Position numbers and translations under genes: made by a program
Origin: an uncultured Bacilli bacterium
Lineage (GTDB): Bacteria; Bacillota_I; Bacilli_A; RF39; UBA660
Assembly (NCBI GenBank): GCA_944363865.1
Contig: CALVVN010000031.1
Coordinates: 1 to 8,553 of the forward strand
Length of the DNA stretch: 8,553 nucleotides
Reading direction: 5' to 3'
The notes under the pieces: model-generated
The model's input: only the letters and a program-made list of their open reading frames with translations
What the model was told of the DNA's origin: nothing
Database searches by the model: none
Shown: one piece after another, positions 6,687-8,553 of the stretch
How the letters are laid out: every line of letters begins with the position of its first letter
How positions within the stretch are numbered: the first letter of the stretch is position 1

Positions 6687-7562
6687 TTATATATTTTTAT
6701 TAATTTTATTTTCAATTTTGTCTTGTACATCAATATATTTATAGTTTAAGTTATTATTTTTTGTTATTACTGATTCTCCTAATTTTCTTTCAAGGTCATC
6801 TCTAGCAACTTTTGCAGTATTACCACCCATCTTTGCTATTTTTTTGTTTTGTTCTAAACCATAAGGCTTATGTTTTTTAGCAAGTTCTATTGTCGCTGTT
6901 TCCCCTAAATCTGTTAAAAGAACTTCTACACGAGACATATTATCTCTTAAAGACTCTTTACGAAGTCCTTTAAATGCTTTATATTCACTTGCTTTCATTC
7001 CAGACCATTCTTGGTAAATCTCATTTGTTAGTATCCCATATTCATAATCTTTAGTGATACCACTAGATGCCCAAACATCTGTAAGTTGTTTTCTATCAAT
7101 AATTCCATCTAGTCTATCTTTTATCCATTTATCACTATATCCTCGTTTTCTATAATAATCTACTGCCCTGTTAATAGCAATTTCAGGATCAAACACCTCA
7201 TCTATTCTTTCACTGCCTAAATTAGCAAGCCATAATTTAAAAGGTTCAGCTTTAGGGCTAGGAACTGATTCAATTAATCTCAATATTCCTTTAGTATCTA
7301 AAGTATCGGTTTCTCTTAATTTGCCATCTTGCGCTTTCATTTTCAACTGGTTAGTATTACTAACCAGTTCACTACCCTCATCAATTAATTTTGCTTTTAG
7401 CCATTTCCAGTAATTTCTTGATTTTTGATAATTTGATTCAGTTAATGCACTAATAACATCTATTACACTAAAATAATATTCTTCTTTTTCATTATTCCAA
7501 ATACTTCTTATTTCATTACCCTCAAAAAGATTTGATACTGTTTCTAATTTATCTTTATTCAT
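6687..7562 (-). CDS. Bro-N domain protein (phage antirepressor-like, DinD-related)
   Basis: The 291-residue protein resembles the BRO/antirepressor proteins common in gut Bacillota genomes, prophages and islands. The N-terminal Bro-N domain (about 13-115) shows EIRSIWNNEKEEYYFSVIDV (17-36), SRNYWKWLKAKL (48-59), NQLKMKAQDGK (71-81) and PSPKAEPFKLWLANLGSERI (101-120). The second half carries AINRAVDYYRKRGYS, LTNEIYQEWSGM, LKGLRKE-like residues and the closing GGNTAKVARDDLE...GESVIT pattern of this subfamily. Family members bind DNA and often regulate prophage genes, but the role of stand-alone copies is not known and I assign none. A near-perfect AAGGAGG (7575-7569) sits 6 bases before the ATG. 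No phage genes are adjacent. It lies between an intact LolA-like gene and its relic, which suggests acquisition. Confidence 0.88.
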   Translation of the reverse strand: MNKDKLETVSNLFEGNEIRSIWNNEKEEYYFSVIDVISALTESNYQKSRNYWKWLKAKLIDEGSELVSNTNQLKMKAQDGKLRETDTLDTKGILRLIESVPSPKAEPFKLWLANLGSERIDEVFDPEIAINRAVDYYRKRGYSDKWIKDRLDGIIDRKQLTDVWASSGITKDYEYGILTNEIYQEWSGMKASEYKAFKGLRKESLRDNMSRVEVLLTDLGETATIELAKKHKPYGLEQNKKIAKMGGNTAKVARDDLERKLGESVITKNNNLNYKYIDVQDKIENKINKNI

Positions 7563-7582
7563 CTATTACCTCCTTATTTTTA

Positions 7583-7638
7583 TACCTTCTCTTGTAAAGG
7601 TAAATATCTTGTGTAGTTATTCTGCTACTCTAACCTTT
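7583..7638 (-). promoter_or_regulatory. Leader of the Bro-N gene with mutually exclusive hairpins
   Basis: In the minus-strand leader, ACCTTT (7601-7596) can pair upstream with AAAGGT (7638-7633), enclosing a small GTAG/CTAC hairpin. Alternatively, TACCTT (7602-7597) can pair downstream with AAGGTA (7588-7583). The two pairings share bases and cannot coexist. The Shine-Dalgarno follows 7 bases after the second hairpin. This resembles a switch controlling translation, but no ligand or known family is recognised. Confidence 0.35.
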
Positions 7639-7672
7639 CAGCTTCTTTAGATAATCTTAAGTATATTCCTAT
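7628..7672 (-). pseudogene. Possible fossil of a serine recombinase N-terminus
   Basis: Fifteen codons between two stops read IGIYLRLSKEAERLE on the minus strand. This resembles the start of serine recombinases of Bacillota mobile elements, whose first strand commonly reads GIYLRLS(K/R)E. The catalytic serine would be the S in RLSKE. After the TAG stop nothing recognisable follows. At 15 residues, coincidence cannot be excluded. If real, it marks a decayed mobile element upstream of the Bro-N gene. Confidence 0.25.
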
Positions 7673-7735
7673 TTATATGTTGAGTTTGTTATCATTCCTA
7701 ATCTATTCTATAAGTTTGAAATTATATCGATATTT

Positions 7736-7764
7736 ATTATAACACTATTTTTGTGATTATTAAA
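7736..7764 (-). promoter_or_regulatory. Promoter of the Bro-N gene (extended -10)
   Basis: A perfect TATAAT (7741-7736) is preceded by TGT (7744-7742), an extended -10 element, with a weak -35 TTTAAT (7764-7759) at 17 bases. The predicted start near 7729 gives a leader of about 165 nt. A second TATAAT (7726-7721) lies downstream but lacks a -35 and the TGN extension. No LexA-type operator (CGAAC-N4-GTTCG) is seen here. Confidence 0.6.
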
Positions 7765-7793
7765 TTTTTTCTATTTAGTTTAGTTTTTTATAA

Positions 7794-7811
7794 GTTTTTA
7801 GTTAATATTTA
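7794..7811. repeat. 18-bp direct repeat, right copy (left copy 6479-6496)
   Basis: This is the identical partner of the repeat at 6479-6496, lying at the base of the terminator that follows the intact LolA-like gene. The repeats are 1,315 bases apart, and the Bro-N gene with its leader lies between them. Confidence 0.75.
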
Positions 7812-7836
7812 AAAAACGTCTAATATCTAGACGTTA
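7811..7836 (-). terminator. Intrinsic terminator of the LolA-like gene
   Basis: On the minus strand AACGTCTA (7835-7828) pairs perfectly with TAGACGTT (7822-7815) around the loop GATAT, and a T run continues past the stem to about 7812. The stem begins within the stop codon TAA (7836-7834). It separates this gene from the Bro-N gene. Confidence 0.82.
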
Positions 7837-8553
7837 TTTTACTGATGATACAGCGACAGTAGCTGTTGATGCTGCAATTTGAAGAAGTTCTTCTGTATTC
7901 ATATTTGAACTGATTAGATAATATTCCATTCCATTTGATGTCCAATTTAGCGATGTATCAGTCATTACACCAATTATATTTCCATATGTTACTAATTCTC
8001 CATTTACAGCTGTAACTTCAGTTTCTTCTGGAATCTGTGCTGTTTCTTCTATCATTATAAATGGTTTTTCACCTGTATATGTCAAAATTACTCTTTCGCT
8101 AGTTTCATTTGTAACTTTTTCTTCACTACTATATGTTGTGCCTGTAGGAATGTACATTGGATATATTATGTCATCTATTGTTCCAGTTGTTTCGCTTTCA
8201 GTCTCTACTTCAGATTCTTGTATGATGCTGTTTAAATTGAATATTTCTTTACTGTTGTTTGCTTTTAAATCTAGTTCTGTTACCACTAGTGTTATTTGTG
8301 CAGTTCCAGAACTATTGAATACTTCTACTTTTTCAAGTTCCATTTCTTTGCTAAATGTTACTGCTTGATTAACTAAATTACTGTTGTTTGGATAGTTTAC
8401 TGTGCTTTTTAATATTAGGTTATTCTCTTCTTCAATTAGTTCTCTATTAGCATCATTTTTTAAGTCGTTTAGTAGCGACTCTAATATATATGTCTGACTT
8501 GAATTATTTGGCCAATCACTTTGGAATTTAAAACTTTTGTTTAATGATGGTGT
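7834..8553 (-). CDS. LolA/RseB-like extracytoplasmic (probable lipoprotein) protein, C-terminal part
   Basis: The frame is open from the right edge to a stop at 7834-7836, giving 239 codons of the C-terminal portion; the N-terminus and any lipobox signal peptide lie outside. An ATG at 8343 is internal, because the frame and family pattern continue upstream through SQTYILESLLNDLKND, LKSTVNYPNN and VEVFNSSGTAQITLVV. This pattern, followed by a spacer rich in E, S and T (VETESETTGT) and a C-terminal LNWTSNGMEYYLISSNMNTE, resembles LolA-fold proteins of Bacillota with a DUF4367-like tail, a group that includes sporulation and germination lipoproteins. Extracytoplasmic location and function are inferred, and the family call is by pattern only. 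A second, degenerate copy lies at 6479-6670. Confidence 0.7.
   Translation of the reverse strand, partial: TPSLNKSFKFQSDWPNNSSQTYILESLLNDLKNDANRELIEEENNLILKSTVNYPNNSNLVNQAVTFSKEMELEKVEVFNSSGTAQITLVVTELDLKANNSKEIFNLNSIIQESEVETESETTGTIDDIIYPMYIPTGTTYSSEEKVTNETSERVILTYTGEKPFIMIEETAQIPEETEVTAVNGELVTYGNIIGVMTDTSLNWTSNGMEYYLISSNMNTEELLQIAASTATVAVSSVK

Noticed and set aside
7794..7811. The 18-bp repeat pair as attachment sites or target-site duplications of an element carrying the Bro-N gene.
   Set aside because: Both copies are in the same position relative to the ends of the two LolA-like copies, so gene duplication explains them more simply; no integrase or transposase gene lies between them.
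8341..8343. ATG at 8343 as the start of the LolA-like protein.
   Set aside because: The frame stays open for 70 more codons to the window edge, the family pattern continues there, and the relic matches that upstream part too.
8138..8368. Plus-strand 76-codon open frame at the right end.
   Set aside because: It lies opposite the LolA-like gene, whose homology is supported both by family pattern and by the relic copy.
1..8553. CRISPR arrays, tRNA or rRNA genes, and complete insertion sequences.
   Set aside because: No regularly spaced repeats, cloverleaf-like segments, ribosomal RNA stretches or transposase motifs were seen on either strand.

Overview
This AT-rich window comes from a Gram-positive bacterium of the Bacillota, Bacilli/Erysipelotrichia-like side. 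It uses the standard bacterial code: Trp is TGG, and recU and cca end in TGA, so the Mycoplasma code is excluded. Strong AAGGAGG-type ribosome binding sites, the recU-ponA pair, and a dnaD-nth operon convergent with it are all Bacillota hallmarks. An uncultivated gut Bacillota lineage fits, but I cannot fix the genus.

Left part (1-6052): the first codons of rpsB run off the left edge on the minus strand. A divergent intergenic region follows, then recU-ponA on the plus strand (Holliday junction resolvase and class A penicillin-binding protein, overlapping by ATGA). This pair converges on a minus-strand set of tightly overlapped genes, cca, dnaD and nth (tRNA CCA end, replication initiation, base-excision repair). 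One hairpin at 3754-3784 separates the two, and the nth stop codon lies in its loop. As I recall it, B. subtilis has the same recU-ponA / nth-dnaD convergence, so this block is conserved housekeeping.

Middle (6081-6455): a small HU gene on the minus strand has its own promoter, a leader hairpin and a clear intrinsic terminator. The cca gene lies downstream of that terminator. It has a perfect TATAAT only eight bases before its ATG and no visible Shine-Dalgarno, so it may be read from a leaderless transcript.

Right part (6479-8553): this is the accessory-looking section, all on the minus strand. A LolA/RseB-like extracytoplasmic protein gene enters from the right edge and ends at a strong terminator. 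Next comes a Bro-N (phage antirepressor-like) gene with an extended -10 promoter and a leader of about 165 nt that can form mutually exclusive hairpins. Between it and HU lies a decayed, internally deleted second copy of the LolA-like gene. The Bro-N gene therefore sits between an intact copy and a relic of the same gene, which points to duplication plus insertion or rearrangement.

No RNA genes, CRISPR arrays or complete insertion sequences are visible. No new multi-gene system is evident; the points most worth following up are in 6.4-8.5 kb.
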